From Streptomyces aquilus (GTDB lineage: Bacteria; Actinomycetota; Actinomycetes; Streptomycetales; Streptomycetaceae): a stretch of 64,000 nt of DNA. Position numbers and translations under genes: made by a program. Shown here one piece after another: positions 8,322 through 16,915 of this stretch. Positions within the stretch are counted from its first letter, which is position 1; the number at the start of each line of letters is the position of its first letter. The notes below the pieces were generated by a model. That model saw only the letters and a program-made list of their open reading frames with translations, had not been told where the DNA came from and did no database searches. The DNA lies in assembly GCF_003955715.1 (NCBI RefSeq), contig NZ_CP034463.1, positions 1,674,001 through 1,738,000 of the forward strand, in the 5' to 3' direction.

Positions 8322-9067
8322 GGCTTCTCGGTGAGCCACAGACGGTTTCCGTTCACTTCTCCGGCGGGCTTGTCCCAGACCTCGGCGATGGCTCCGGCCA
8401 GATCCTTGACGTCCGTGAAGCCCGCGAACTTGGCGTTGGGTCGCTCGGCGCGCATCGCGTCGTGCACCAGGGCCTTGACCACCAGGATCGTGGCGGCGGA
8501 GGTGAGCTCCTCGCCGGCCCCGGCCTTGCGGAAGAAGTCTGCCATGGCGAGCGTCCACGCCTCGGCGGCGGCCTTGGCGGCGGCGTACGCGGCGTTCCCC
8601 GCGGTGGGCTTGCTCGCGCCCGCCGCGCTGATCAGGACGTAGCGGCCGCGGTCGCTGCGCTGGAGCGCCTCGGAGAAGGCGAGGGAGGTGTGCTGGACGG
8701 TGCGGATGAGCAGCAGCTCCAGGAAGTCCCAGTCGTCGAGGCTGGTCTTGATGAAGGTCTCGCTGCCGCGCCAGCCGCCGACGAGGTGGACGACGCCGTC
8801 GACCCGGCCGAACTCCTTCTCGATTCCGTTGGCCCACTCCCGCGTGGAGTCCAGGTCGAGCAGGTCGACCGGCTCCCCGGTGACGGTGGCGCCGCCGCCG
8901 CCGTCGCGGGCCGCGCTCACCGCCTCCGCGAGCCGCTCGGGGTCGTTGTCCGCGCCGACGACGGTCGCCCCGGCCTCCGCGAGCCGCAGCAGTGTCGCGC
9001 GGCCCGCGGGTCCACCCGCGCCGGCCACCGCGATCACCGCACCGCTGAGAGCTCCGTTCCCCGCCAT
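8318..9067 (-). CDS. SDR-family oxidoreductase
   Basis: A 249-residue short-chain dehydrogenase/reductase. The nucleotide-binding glycine motif is unusual (AVAGAGGPAGRATLL in place of TGxxxGxG), and the usual NNAG is VGGW. The catalytic centre looks intact: serine in LISAAGAS and Tyr/Lys in NAAYAAAKAAAEAW. AGGAGG sits 8 nt before ATG 9067. The gene lies 50 bp after the DUF6421 gene and shares GTGA with the downstream aldolase. Cofactor and substrate are not predictable, but coupling to a PLP aldolase suggests a hydroxy- or keto-acid intermediate. Confidence 0.87.
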   Translation of the reverse strand: MAGNGALSGAVIAVAGAGGPAGRATLLRLAEAGATVVGADNDPERLAEAVSAARDGGGGATVTGEPVDLLDLDSTREWANGIEKEFGRVDGVVHLVGGWRGSETFIKTSLDDWDFLELLLIRTVQHTSLAFSEALQRSDRGRYVLISAAGASKPTAGNAAYAAAKAAAEAWTLAMADFFRKAGAGEELTSAATILVVKALVHDAMRAERPNAKFAGFTDVKDLAGAIAEVWDKPAGEVNGNRLWLTEKP

Positions 9068-9117
9068 GTTCTTCGCCTCCTGAGCTTGCCGTGCAGTGTT
9101 CTCGGTACCGCGGTCGT

Positions 9118-10515
9118 TCACGCGGCGACCCGCTCGGCGCTCTCCGCACGGATGCCCTTGGTGCCGGCGATCACGTTCTTCAGCTTCTTGGAGAGGGCCT
9201 CATAGAACATGCTCAGCGGAAACTCGTCCGGAAGCACGTCATCGACGAGCTTGCGCGGCGGCTGGGTCAGGTCCAGGGCGTCCGGGCCCTTGGCCCAGCG
9301 GGAGCCCGGGTGCGGGGCGAGGTACTGCGAGACCAGGTCGTAGGCGGCGAACCAGTGGACGAGCTTCGGGCGGTCGATGCCCGCCCGGTAGAGGTCCTCG
9401 ATCTCGGCGCACAGCTGGTTGGTGACCTGCGGGGCGCGCTGCCAGTCGATGTGCAGCTTGTTGTCGGTCCAGCGGACGACGTCGTGCTTGTGCAGGTAGG
9501 CGAAGAGCAGCTGGCCGCCGAGGCCGTCGTAGTTGCGCACCCGCTCGCCGGTGACCGGGAAGCGGAACATGCGGTCGAACAGGACCGCGTACTGCACGTC
9601 ACGGGCCTGCGGGACGCCGTCGGCCTCCAGCTTCACGGCCTCCTTGAAGGCGGTGAGGTCGCAGCGCAGCTCCTCCAGGCCGTACATCCAGAACGGCTGG
9701 CGCTGCTTGATCATGAAGGGGTCGAAGGGCAGGTCGCCGTGGCTGTGGGTGCGGTCGTGGACCATGTCCCACAGGACGAAGGCCTCCTCGCAGCGCTTCT
9801 GGTCGTGGACCATGGCGGCGATGTCCTCGGGCAGGTCGAGGCTCAGGATGCCGACGGCGGCGTCGGTGACGGCGCGGAAGCGGGCGGCCTCGCGGTCACA
9901 GAAGATGCCACCCCAGGAGAATCGTTCCGGCGCCTCGCGCACGGCGATCGTCTCGGGGAAGAGCACGGCGGAGTTGGTGTCGTAGCCGGCCGTGAAGTCC
10001 TCGAACTTGATGCCGCAGAACAGCGGGTTGTCGTAGCGGGTGCGCTCCAGCTCGGCCAGCCACTCCGGCCACACCATGCGCAGCACGACCGCTTCGAGGT
10101 TGCGGTCGGGGTTGCCGTTCTGCGTGTACATCGGGAAGACGACCAGGTGCTGAAGGCCGTCCGCGCGGCCCTGGGCGGGCTGGAAGGCCAGCAGCGAGTC
10201 GAGGAAGTCCGGCACCTCGAAGCCGCCCTCGGCCCAGCGCGTCAGGTCCTTCACCAGGGCCTCGTGGTAGGCGCGGTCGTGCGGGAGCAGCGGGGACAGC
10301 TCCTCGACGGCCGCGGCGACCTCGCGTACGGCCGCCTCGGCGGTGGCGCGGTCCGGGGCACCCTCGGCCGCGAAGTCGATCGACCCGTCCTTGGACTGCC
10401 AGGGCCTGATCCGCTCCACGGCACCCTTGAGCACGGGCCACGCAGGGTGATCCACCACCCTGGTCGCGGGAGGAACCTGCTCCTCCGTAGCCGCCTGCAC
10501 AAGAATTTCCGTCAT
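9118..10515 (-). CDS. DUF6421 family protein
   Basis: A 465-residue conserved protein that I assign to DUF6421, with no known activity. It is soluble and acidic, with many aromatic and histidine-containing segments that could bind a metal or cofactor (LWDMVHDRTHSHGDLPFDP, FMIKQRQPFWMYGLEEL, LFAYLHKHDVVRWTDNKLHID). GGAGGA lies about 6 nt before ATG 10515. It is the first gene of the operon leading into the SDR and the threonine-aldolase-like gene, so it probably catalyses or assists a step in the same small pathway. That role is inferred from context only. Confidence 0.85.
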   Translation of the reverse strand: MTEILVQAATEEQVPPATRVVDHPAWPVLKGAVERIRPWQSKDGSIDFAAEGAPDRATAEAAVREVAAAVEELSPLLPHDRAYHEALVKDLTRWAEGGFEVPDFLDSLLAFQPAQGRADGLQHLVVFPMYTQNGNPDRNLEAVVLRMVWPEWLAELERTRYDNPLFCGIKFEDFTAGYDTNSAVLFPETIAVREAPERFSWGGIFCDREAARFRAVTDAAVGILSLDLPEDIAAMVHDQKRCEEAFVLWDMVHDRTHSHGDLPFDPFMIKQRQPFWMYGLEELRCDLTAFKEAVKLEADGVPQARDVQYAVLFDRMFRFPVTGERVRNYDGLGGQLLFAYLHKHDVVRWTDNKLHIDWQRAPQVTNQLCAEIEDLYRAGIDRPKLVHWFAAYDLVSQYLAPHPGSRWAKGPDALDLTQPPRKLVDDVLPDEFPLSMFYEALSKKLKNVIAGTKGIRAESAERVAA

Positions 10516-10859
10516 GTCCCATCCTCCACGGGAGAACCTCGCGTCAGGACACCGTATGCATATGCGGTTCCTGTCAGCAAGAGGGGGCCCCGTAAATTAT
10601 CCTGCCCGCCCCCATGGTCACGAAACTTTTTCCTGCCGGATGCCATGACGGCGCTCCCGATGGGTATGCGTGATCCTCTTGGGCACATGAGCGGTCAATG
10701 CTCGCAGGACTCGCCCACCCCAGGGTGACCGCCCGAGGCGGTACCGGCCAGTCCTGCCCCTCGTGCCACGCCGATCCCCCGCGTACGCAGGGGTTCATCA
10801 CCGGCCGAGGCCATTAGGCTGCGGAAGCCGAGCCGCCGTCGACGGAAGCGAGTTGAACC
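10516..10859. promoter_or_regulatory. 344-nt divergent intergenic region
   Basis: This separates the DUF6421 operon (leftward) from the glycerophosphodiesterase (rightward). For the leftward unit, GATAAT on the minus strand at 10601-10596 is the best -10 candidate, with a weak TTCGTG 17 bp upstream. For the rightward gene, TAGGCT near 10815 is a -10 candidate about 40 nt before the start. I find no riboswitch-like fold, small gene or long repeat in the remainder. Confidence 0.4.
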
Positions 10860-11543
10860 TTGAACTTCCTTACCATCGGTCATCGCGGGGTCATGGGTCT
10901 CGAACCCGAGAACACCCTCCGTTCCTTCGTCGCCGCCGAGCAGGCCGGCTTCGACGCCATCGAACTCGACCTGCACCTCAGCAAGGACGGGGCCCTCGTC
11001 GTCATGCACGACACGGACGTGGACCGCACGACCGACGGGACCGGTCCGATCGCCGAGAAGACACTCGCCGAGCTGCGCACCCTCGACGCGGGCCTCGGCG
11101 AGAAGGTCCCCGTCTTCGAGGAGGTCCTGGAGGCGGTGCGGTCACCGCTCCAGGCCGAGATCAAGGACATCGCGGCAGCGCGGGCGCTGGCCGAGGTCAT
11201 GCTCAAGCGGGACCTGGTGGGCCGGGTGGAGGTGTCCTCGTTCCACGACGAGGCGATCGCCGAGATCTCCCGCCTGGTGCCGGGCGTACGGACCGCGCTG
11301 ATCGGCAGCCGGTACGGCACCGACATCGTGGAGCGCGCCCAGGAGGCCGGCGCCGCGACCGTCTGCCTCAACATCCGCCGGATCACCCTGGAGATCGTCG
11401 AGCACGCCCGCAAGGCGGACCTCAGGATCATCGGCTGGGTGGTGAACACGCAGGACCACCTGCGTCTCGTACGCGCCCTGCAACTGGACGGCGCGACCTC
11501 CGACTACTCGGAGATCAAACGCACCGCCCGCTTCACGGCGTAA
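10860..11543 (+). CDS. Glycerophosphodiester phosphodiesterase
   Basis: A 227-residue GDPD of the cytosolic UgpQ size class, which hydrolyses glycerophosphodiesters to sn-glycerol-3-phosphate and an alcohol. The catalytic start TIGHRG, the acidic pair in LEPENT, and IELDLHLSKDGALVVMHD (Glu, Asp, His metal and catalytic residues) are all present in a TIM-barrel order. There is no signal peptide. The start is TTG at 10860, just before NFLTIGHRG, with GGAAGCGAG upstream; the preceding sequence offers no better start. It ends 3 bp from the convergent acetyltransferase gene. Confidence 0.93.
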   Translation: MNFLTIGHRGVMGLEPENTLRSFVAAEQAGFDAIELDLHLSKDGALVVMHDTDVDRTTDGTGPIAEKTLAELRTLDAGLGEKVPVFEEVLEAVRSPLQAEIKDIAAARALAEVMLKRDLVGRVEVSSFHDEAIAEISRLVPGVRTALIGSRYGTDIVERAQEAGAATVCLNIRRITLEIVEHARKADLRIIGWVVNTQDHLRLVRALQLDGATSDYSEIKRTARFTA

Positions 11544-11546
11544 CGA

Positions 11547-12077
11547 TTATGCGAGCGGCTTGACCAGCAGCTCGAACTGAAGGTCGTCGCGCTGGGGGAT
11601 GCCGAAGCGCTCGTCGCCGTACGGGAACGGGGTCATCCGGCCCGTACGGCGGTAGCCCCGGCGCTCGTACCAGGCGATGAGGTCGTTCCGTACGGAGATC
11701 ACCGTCATGTGCATCTCCGTGACGCCCCAGGTCTCCCGCGCCGCCCGTTCCGCCTCCGCGATGATCACCTTGCCGAGGCCGCCGCCCTGGAGCCGGGGGC
11801 TGACCGCGAACATGCCGAAGTAGGCGTGGTCGCCGCGGTGCTCCAGCTGGCAGCAGGCGACGACCTCGCCCTCGCGCTCGACGGTGAGCAGCCGGCTGTC
11901 GGGCGACTTGATGACCTGGAGCACGCCCTCCGGGTCGGTCCGCTGCCCCTCCAGGATGTCCGCCTCGGTGGTCCATCCGGCCCGGCTGGAGTCCCCGCGG
12001 TACGCCGACTCGATCAGCGCGACCAGCGCGTCCACGTCGGCGTCGGTGGCATCGCGGAAGGTGAGTCCAGCGGTCAT
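11547..12077 (-). CDS. GNAT family N-acetyltransferase
   Basis: A 176-residue Gcn5-related acetyltransferase, which transfers acetyl from acetyl-CoA to an amine. The order TFRDATDADVDALVALIESAYRG, YFGMFAVSPRLQGGGLGKVII (the V/I-x-P-x-x-Q-x-x-G-x-G/A acetyl-CoA loop) and IAWYERRGYRRTGRMTPFP is typical. ATG 12077 is chosen; an in-frame start 24 codons earlier overlaps the divergent gene's promoter. It diverges from the VOC gene at 12148 and converges with the phosphodiesterase. The acceptor substrate is unknown. Confidence 0.9.
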   Translation of the reverse strand: MTAGLTFRDATDADVDALVALIESAYRGDSSRAGWTTEADILEGQRTDPEGVLQVIKSPDSRLLTVEREGEVVACCQLEHRGDHAYFGMFAVSPRLQGGGLGKVIIAEAERAARETWGVTEMHMTVISVRNDLIAWYERRGYRRTGRMTPFPYGDERFGIPQRDDLQFELLVKPLA

Positions 12078-12147
12078 GGGGCGTTTCTCCACTCTCGGGC
12101 ACGACACGGGCACCGATGAGCGTAACGCCCGCACTAGGCTCCGCCGC

Positions 12148-12540
12148 ATGGTGCACGTACTGAGCGGCCGGACCCTGATCCACCCCGTCGACCCCGAACG
12201 TTCCCGGGCCTTCTACGGCGAACAGCTCGGCCTCGCCGTCTACCGCGAGTTCGGCACAGGACCGGAACGCGGCACCGTCTACTTCCTCGGCGGCGGCTTC
12301 CTGGAACTCTCCGGTCGCTCCGAGACCCCGCCCTCCCCGGCCGTCCGCCTGTGGATGCAGGTCCAGGACGTGACCGCGGCGCACGAGGAGCTGGTGGCGA
12401 AAGGCGTCGAGATCGCGCGGCCGCCGGTGAAGGAGCCGTGGGGCCTGATCGAGATGTGGCTCACCGACCCGGACGGCATCAGGATCGTCCTCGTCGAGGT
12501 GCCCGCGGACCACCCGATCCGCTTCCGCCCGGGCATCTGA
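12148..12540 (+). CDS. VOC family (glyoxalase-fold) protein
   Basis: A single-domain, 130-residue vicinal-oxygen-chelate protein. Paired beta-alpha-beta-beta-beta units are recognisable in HPVDPERSRAFYGEQLGLAV and DVTAAHEELVAKGVEIARPP, ending in MWLTDPDGIRIVLVEV with its conserved C-terminal glutamate. Likely roles are lyase, dioxygenase, epimerase or drug-binding immunity; none can be chosen from sequence. TAGGCT at 12135-12140 lies 7 nt before the ATG, so the transcript is probably leaderless. It is not coupled to the next VOC gene, which starts 122 nt downstream. Confidence 0.88.
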   Translation: MVHVLSGRTLIHPVDPERSRAFYGEQLGLAVYREFGTGPERGTVYFLGGGFLELSGRSETPPSPAVRLWMQVQDVTAAHEELVAKGVEIARPPVKEPWGLIEMWLTDPDGIRIVLVEVPADHPIRFRPGI

Positions 12541-12661
12541 GGGCCGCGGCCGCGACTGACGCGTTCCTTCTGTCGCCCGGGCGACGGCCGAATGGCAACC
12601 GTGCACGGCCGGGGCTAGCGTGCCAGAGGGGTGCTCGCGTCGGTGGAAGGGGCGTGGCGGC

Positions 12662-13426
12662 ATGAGGCTCGACAAGCCGGTGGCCGGTGGGCCCTGCTGG
12701 GCCGAGGTGGGAACGCCGGATCTGGAGGCGGGCAAGCGGTTCTACGGCGTCCTCTTCGGCTGGCGGACGGAGACGGACGCGCGGGAGGACATGGGCGGGT
12801 ACACCATCGCGTACGTCGGTGATCTCCCGGTCGCGGGGATGGTGCCGCTCGGCGCGGAGGGGCGGCCGTGCTCGTGGTTCGTGACCTTCGCCGTCGGCGA
12901 TCTCGACGCCACCCTGGCCAAGGTCACGGCGGCCGGCGGGTCGGTGGTGGCACCGCCGGCCGACGTGCCCGGCATGGGGCGCTTCGCGTCCGCTACCGAC
13001 ACCCAGGGCGCCGGCTTCCATCTGTGGCAGGCGCGGGGATTCGAGGGGGCCGGGCTGCTCAACGCCCCCGGTTCGCTGGGCTGGGTGGAGCTGTTGTGCC
13101 GGGCGCCGGAGCGGGCCGTGGACTTCTACACCGCGGTGTTCGGCTGGAGCGTCGACGCCTCGGAGCACTACACGCAGTGGGGCCTCGACGGCGCCGACTT
13201 CGGCGGCATGGTCACGATGGACGACAAGTTCCCGCCCGAGGTGCCGCCGCACTGGCTGCCGTACTTCGCGGTCGAGAACGTCGACGCCACCGCCGCCACC
13301 GCGACCGAGGCGAGCGGCACCGTCCTCATGGAGCCCACCTCCGTGCCGGACGGGCCCCGGATCGCGGTGCTGCGGGATCCCGGCGGGGCGGTGTTCGGGG
13401 TGTATCTGCCGGGCGCGGAGGGCTGA
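12662..13426 (+). CDS. Two-domain VOC (glyoxalase-fold) protein
   Basis: A 254-residue protein made of two tandem VOC modules. Residues ~8-120 carry GPCWAEVGTPDLEAGKRFYGVLFGW, and residues ~137-250 carry LGWVELLCRAPERAVDFYTAVFGW. This arrangement is typical of Streptomyces hydroxylase-like (CFP-30/27-kDa antigen) homologues. GGAAGGGG precedes ATG 12662. Each module ends with a G-x-x-F/G-x-x-x-W/Y strand, so the pair could form one metal site between them. The function is unknown; detoxification or small-molecule binding is the usual guess for this class. Confidence 0.88.
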   Translation: MRLDKPVAGGPCWAEVGTPDLEAGKRFYGVLFGWRTETDAREDMGGYTIAYVGDLPVAGMVPLGAEGRPCSWFVTFAVGDLDATLAKVTAAGGSVVAPPADVPGMGRFASATDTQGAGFHLWQARGFEGAGLLNAPGSLGWVELLCRAPERAVDFYTAVFGWSVDASEHYTQWGLDGADFGGMVTMDDKFPPEVPPHWLPYFAVENVDATAATATEASGTVLMEPTSVPDGPRIAVLRDPGGAVFGVYLPGAEG

Positions 13427-13436
13427 GCCGCACGGC

Positions 13437-13467
13437 TTGCGTTGGAGCGCGCTCCACCTCATAGCGT
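13437..13467 (+). promoter_or_regulatory. MerR-type promoter candidate upstream of aldo/keto reductase
   Basis: TTGCGT (13437-13442) and TAGCGT (13462-13467) are separated by 19 bp. Inside the spacer is the perfect 14-bp palindrome TGGAGCGCGCTCCA (13443-13456). Overlong 19-bp spacers with an internal dyad are the hallmark of promoters activated by MerR-family proteins. The predicted start of transcription is about 30 nt before the GTG at 13504. No merR gene is adjacent, so the regulator would act in trans. Confidence 0.5.
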
Positions 13468-13503
13468 CGTACGCACGACGACCTGCCTGAAGGGGAACTG
13501 ATC

Positions 13504-14559
13504 GTGCGCTACACACTGTTCGGCAAGACCGGCCTGCGCGTGAGCGAACTCGCGCTCGGCACCATGGTCATGGGCGACGACCCCGCCTACGGCTCCGACA
13601 AGGAGACCAGCGCCAAGCTGCTGGACGCCTATGCCGACGCGGGCGGCAACTTCCTCGACACCGCGGACATCTACGCCGGCGGCGACTCCGAGCGCATCCT
13701 CGGCGAGCTCCTGGCGGGCCGGCGCGAGGAGTTCGTGCTGGCGAGCAAGTACACGTGCGGCACCCGCGAGGGAGACGTCAACGCGGCCGGCAACCACCGC
13801 AAGAACCTGGTGCAGTCGCTGGAGGCGAGCCTGCGGCGGCTGCGCACCGATCGGCTGGACGTCCTGTGGGTGCACGCGCGGGACAACTTCACGCCGGTCG
13901 ACGAGGTGATGCGGGCGCTGGACGACCTCGTACGGACCGGCAAGGTGCTGTACGTCGGCGTCTCGGACTGGCCGGCCTGGGAGATCGCGCAGGCCAACAC
14001 GCTTGCCGAGCTGCGGGGTTGGACCTCGTTCGCCGGTTCGCAGTTGCGCTACAACCTGCTGGAGCGCACGCCCGAGCGCGAACTGCTGCCGCAGGCCCGG
14101 GCGTTCGGCCAGGCGGTGTTCGCGTGGGCGCCGCTGGCGGCCGGCAAGCTCACCGGCAAGTACCGGCGCGGTGAGACGGGCCGGCTCGACGCCTGGGGCG
14201 ACGACCAGCCGAACGCGCAGCAGGAGGACGTCGTCACCGCGGTCCTGGACATCGCCGAGCAGGGTGGCTGGAGCCCGGCCCAGGTGGCGCTGGCCTGGCT
14301 GCTGGGGCGCCCCGGGAACGTCGTGCCGATCATCGCGGCCACCAAGGAGCACCAGCTCGCCGACAACCTCGGCGCTGTCGACGTCCGCCTCGACGCCGAC
14401 GCGGTCACCCGTCTCGACGAGGTGAGCGCGGTGTCCCTCGGTTTCCCGCACGACTTCGTACGGGAACCGACCATCCTCCGCAACATCTACGGCGACCGCT
14501 GGGAGAGCATCGACGACCGCCGCTCGGGCTACCGCCGGACGGCGACGGACGTCCTCTAG
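13504..14559 (+). CDS. Aldo/keto reductase
   Basis: A 351-residue NADPH-dependent aldo/keto reductase of the Tas/YajO-like group. The catalytic tetrad is visible: Asp and Tyr in NFLDTADIYAGGDSE, Lys in EFVLASKYT, and His in LDVLWVHARDNF. The C-terminal NADP-binding region includes VPIIAATKEHQLADNLGAV. The GTG start at 13504 follows GAAGGGG with good spacing. It is a single-gene unit behind a MerR-like promoter and ends 27 bp from the convergent marR gene. Substrate not predictable; stress or electrophile detoxification would fit MerR control. Confidence 0.92.
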   Translation: MRYTLFGKTGLRVSELALGTMVMGDDPAYGSDKETSAKLLDAYADAGGNFLDTADIYAGGDSERILGELLAGRREEFVLASKYTCGTREGDVNAAGNHRKNLVQSLEASLRRLRTDRLDVLWVHARDNFTPVDEVMRALDDLVRTGKVLYVGVSDWPAWEIAQANTLAELRGWTSFAGSQLRYNLLERTPERELLPQARAFGQAVFAWAPLAAGKLTGKYRRGETGRLDAWGDDQPNAQQEDVVTAVLDIAEQGGWSPAQVALAWLLGRPGNVVPIIAATKEHQLADNLGAVDVRLDADAVTRLDEVSAVSLGFPHDFVREPTILRNIYGDRWESIDDRRSGYRRTATDVL

Positions 14560-14586
14560 GAGCGCCAGGACACACGAGGGGCGGGA

Positions 14587-15126
14587 TCAGGCACGCAGCG
14601 CCCCCAGCCGGCCCTCCAACTGCCCGAGCAACTCGCCGAGCAGCCCGGCGAGTTCGCCCTGGCGGTGCGGGTCGAGAACGGACAGTACGGCCGTCTCGTA
14701 GGCGAGTTGCTCGGGCAGGATGCCGTCGACGATCTCCCGGCCCGCGTCCGTGAGGCGGAGGTGGGCGACGCGGCGGTCCCGGGTGTCCCCGCGGCGTTCG
14801 ACCAGGCCGCGCTCGGTCAGCTGCTTGAGGCGCTTGGTGACCGCGGCACCGGAGGAGAAGGTCTCGCGGGCCAGGTCGCCCGGGGTCAGCTCGTGCCCGG
14901 TGCGGCGCAGCGCGCCGAGCAGGTCGAACTCCGGGCGGCTGAGTCCGGCCCGGCGCAGCGGGGCGTCCTCGGCCTGCTGGAGGAGGGCGGCGCAGCGGTT
15001 GACGCGGCCGATGATCTCCATGGGGCCGGTGTCGAGACCGGGGTGGACGGCCTGCCACTGCCGGACGACCGCGGAGACGGTGTCGCCCCCGGTCGCGTCC
15101 GCCTGCCGTCCGTTCGGTGCCGTCAT
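14587..15126 (-). CDS. MarR family transcriptional regulator
   Basis: A 179-residue winged-helix MarR protein. The helix-turn-helix and wing run through LSRPEFDLLGALRRTG, TPGDLARETFSSGAAVTKRLKQL and GLVERRGDTRDRRVAHLRLTDAG. The ATG overlaps the TGA of the upstream FUSC transporter gene (ATGA), so the two are translationally coupled. It very probably represses its own operon through the palindrome at 16774-16796, and the inducing ligand should be an aromatic acid or drug exported by the transporter. The ligand is not predictable from sequence. Confidence 0.93.
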   Translation of the reverse strand: MTAPNGRQADATGGDTVSAVVRQWQAVHPGLDTGPMEIIGRVNRCAALLQQAEDAPLRRAGLSRPEFDLLGALRRTGHELTPGDLARETFSSGAAVTKRLKQLTERGLVERRGDTRDRRVAHLRLTDAGREIVDGILPEQLAYETAVLSVLDPHRQGELAGLLGELLGQLEGRLGALRA

Positions 15127-16763
15127 GGCCGTATGCCCTCCGTCGTCGCGTTCCGGCGCACCTCCTGGTGCCGTACCGTCGCGGCGAGCGTACGGTGTCC
15201 GGCCTGCTCGGCGTGCACGACCCGCTCCTGGGGCAGCGCGCCCTGCCACCACTCGCCGGCCGCGGCGTCGGCGGCGGCCCGCAACTCCACGAGGTGGGCG
15301 GCGAGGGCGCGGCGGGCGGACTCCAGGGCGCGGGGGTCCGGGTGCGGCTCGGCCAGGAGGCGGGCGACGTGTTCGCGGGCGCGCTCCACGGCGGTCAGCG
15401 TCCGCTCGACGCGGCTGCCCGCGCGGCGGTTGGTGACGACGATCGCGGCGCCGAAGCCGACGAGGGCCCCGACGAAGGTGTCCACGACCCGCTCGGTGAT
15501 CAGCCGCCCGGGCTCCTGGAAGCCGGCGAACTCGGTGATGAGCAGCGCCATCGGGGTGACGCAGACGCTGCCGAGCCAGTAGTTGCGGCCGATGAGGGCT
15601 TCGGCGCCGAAGTTGAAGGCGATGCAGACCAGGACGAGGGCGGCCGGGCCGAGGTGGGCGAGCGGGACGACGGCGGCGAAGAGGAGGACGCCGGCGAGGT
15701 TGCCGACGACGCGCTGGACGCCGCGGCTCCAGGTGAGGGTGAGGTTGGCCTGGTAGAGCGAGGCGGCGGTGACCAGGGCCCAGTACGGGCGGCCGACGCC
15801 GAGCGCGAGGGAGGCGTATCCGGCGAGGGCGCAGCCGACGGCGGTGCGCACGGCGAGCGGGGTCAGCGGGCCGAGCCTGCGCCACAACGGGGTTGCGGGG
15901 ACGGCGAGTTCGGCGTCGACGCCGAGGAGTTCGCCGTGGTCCGCGACGGCTGGGACCGGTCCGTTGCCGCGCAGGTCGCGAGCCCAGGCGCGCAGGCGTC
16001 GCGGGTCGGTGTCGGCGGGGGCCGCCAGGGCGACCTCGGCGCGGACGACCAGCCGGTCCAGGGCACGGCGGGTCGGGGTGCGGGCGCCGGCGGACAGCAG
16101 GGACTGCCAGGCGGCCTGGATCGCGGCGGCCGCGGCGGCCCTGGTCCGGGGGCCGTCCTGCTCGACGTAGCCGGCCGTGGCGTTCAGGGCGTGGGCGGTG
16201 GCCCGTCGCTCCGGGCCGTGCGGCCGGACCAGTCCGGGGGCCATGCCGATGATCCAGGCCCAGGCGCCCGCCGCGAGGGCGAGGGCGAGGTGGCCGGGGA
16301 CCTGGGCGAGGGTCTGCGGGGCGAACAGGGAGGCCGAGGTGATGAAGGTGAGGACCACGTTGCCGGGCGGGCCGACCCGGGTCGCGTCGCACAGCACCTT
16401 CTGCACGGCGGCCAGCAGGGCGCCGACGGCGACCAGGACGGCGGCGTCGGTGGTGAGCGAGGCGGCGGTGAGCGAGACGGCGAGGCCGCCGACCATGCCG
16501 AGCACGACCCAGGCCAGGGCGCGGGCCCGGGCGGCGTAGGGGCGGTTGTGGGCGTACAGCGCGCACAGGGAACCGGCCATGGTGTACATCGCCAGGTCGA
16601 GGCGGCCGAGGGCGAGCAGGGTGAGGTTCGGCGGGGCGACCGCGGCGACCACGCTCAGGGCGGGCTTGAACCAGATGTCCGAGGGGCGGCCGAGACGGAG
16701 GACGCCGGCCAGCGGGAGGCGCCGGAGGCGTGACGGGGCGGGGGCGGGCTGGGCACTGCTCAT
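15123..16763 (-). CDS. FUSC family membrane transporter
   Basis: A 546-residue fusaric-acid-resistance-type (FUSC) protein, probably an aromatic-acid or toxic-compound exporter. Two hydrophobic blocks of about six helices each (residues ~30-170 and ~325-470) flank a soluble helical middle, and a further soluble helical tail follows. GRPYWALVTAASLYQANL and GRNYWLGSVCVTPMALLITEF are the family-typical repeats in the second block. ATG 16763 is chosen; an earlier ATG at 16868 would place the operator inside the gene. It forms an operon with the overlapping downstream marR gene. Confidence 0.9.
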   Translation of the reverse strand: MSSAQPAPAPSRLRRLPLAGVLRLGRPSDIWFKPALSVVAAVAPPNLTLLALGRLDLAMYTMAGSLCALYAHNRPYAARARALAWVVLGMVGGLAVSLTAASLTTDAAVLVAVGALLAAVQKVLCDATRVGPPGNVVLTFITSASLFAPQTLAQVPGHLALALAAGAWAWIIGMAPGLVRPHGPERRATAHALNATAGYVEQDGPRTRAAAAAAIQAAWQSLLSAGARTPTRRALDRLVVRAEVALAAPADTDPRRLRAWARDLRGNGPVPAVADHGELLGVDAELAVPATPLWRRLGPLTPLAVRTAVGCALAGYASLALGVGRPYWALVTAASLYQANLTLTWSRGVQRVVGNLAGVLLFAAVVPLAHLGPAALVLVCIAFNFGAEALIGRNYWLGSVCVTPMALLITEFAGFQEPGRLITERVVDTFVGALVGFGAAIVVTNRRAGSRVERTLTAVERAREHVARLLAEPHPDPRALESARRALAAHLVELRAAADAAAGEWWQGALPQERVVHAEQAGHRTLAATVRHQEVRRNATTEGIRP

Positions 16764-16773
16764 ATCGACAACC

Positions 16774-16796
16774 TTAACAGGTGTTTTACCTGTAAA
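16774..16796 (-). promoter_or_regulatory. Palindromic MarR-type operator of the FUSC-marR operon
   Basis: ACAGGT-N5-ACCTGT (16777-16793) is a perfect dyad. It extends to TTaACAGGT / ACCTGTaAA with one internal mismatch per arm. It sits 10-30 bp before the FUSC start codon and overlaps promoter-like TTTACA and TAAGGT elements on the minus strand. Its location and half-site geometry match autoregulatory MarR operators. Confidence 0.6.
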
Positions 16797-16915
16797 CGAT
16801 ATCGCTGACCTGCCGTGCTCCGCCGAATGCTCCCCGTGTACACCCTTGCGCTCGCGTGCGCGCCGCATGGGAGGGGCATCCCCTCCCCGTCCGACCGTCT
16901 AGCGGGGAGGCGCGT

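Noticed and set aside
10516..10859. Riboswitch or small RNA in the 344-nt intergenic region
   Set aside because: No recognisable aptamer motif or strong conserved stem; only weak promoter elements.
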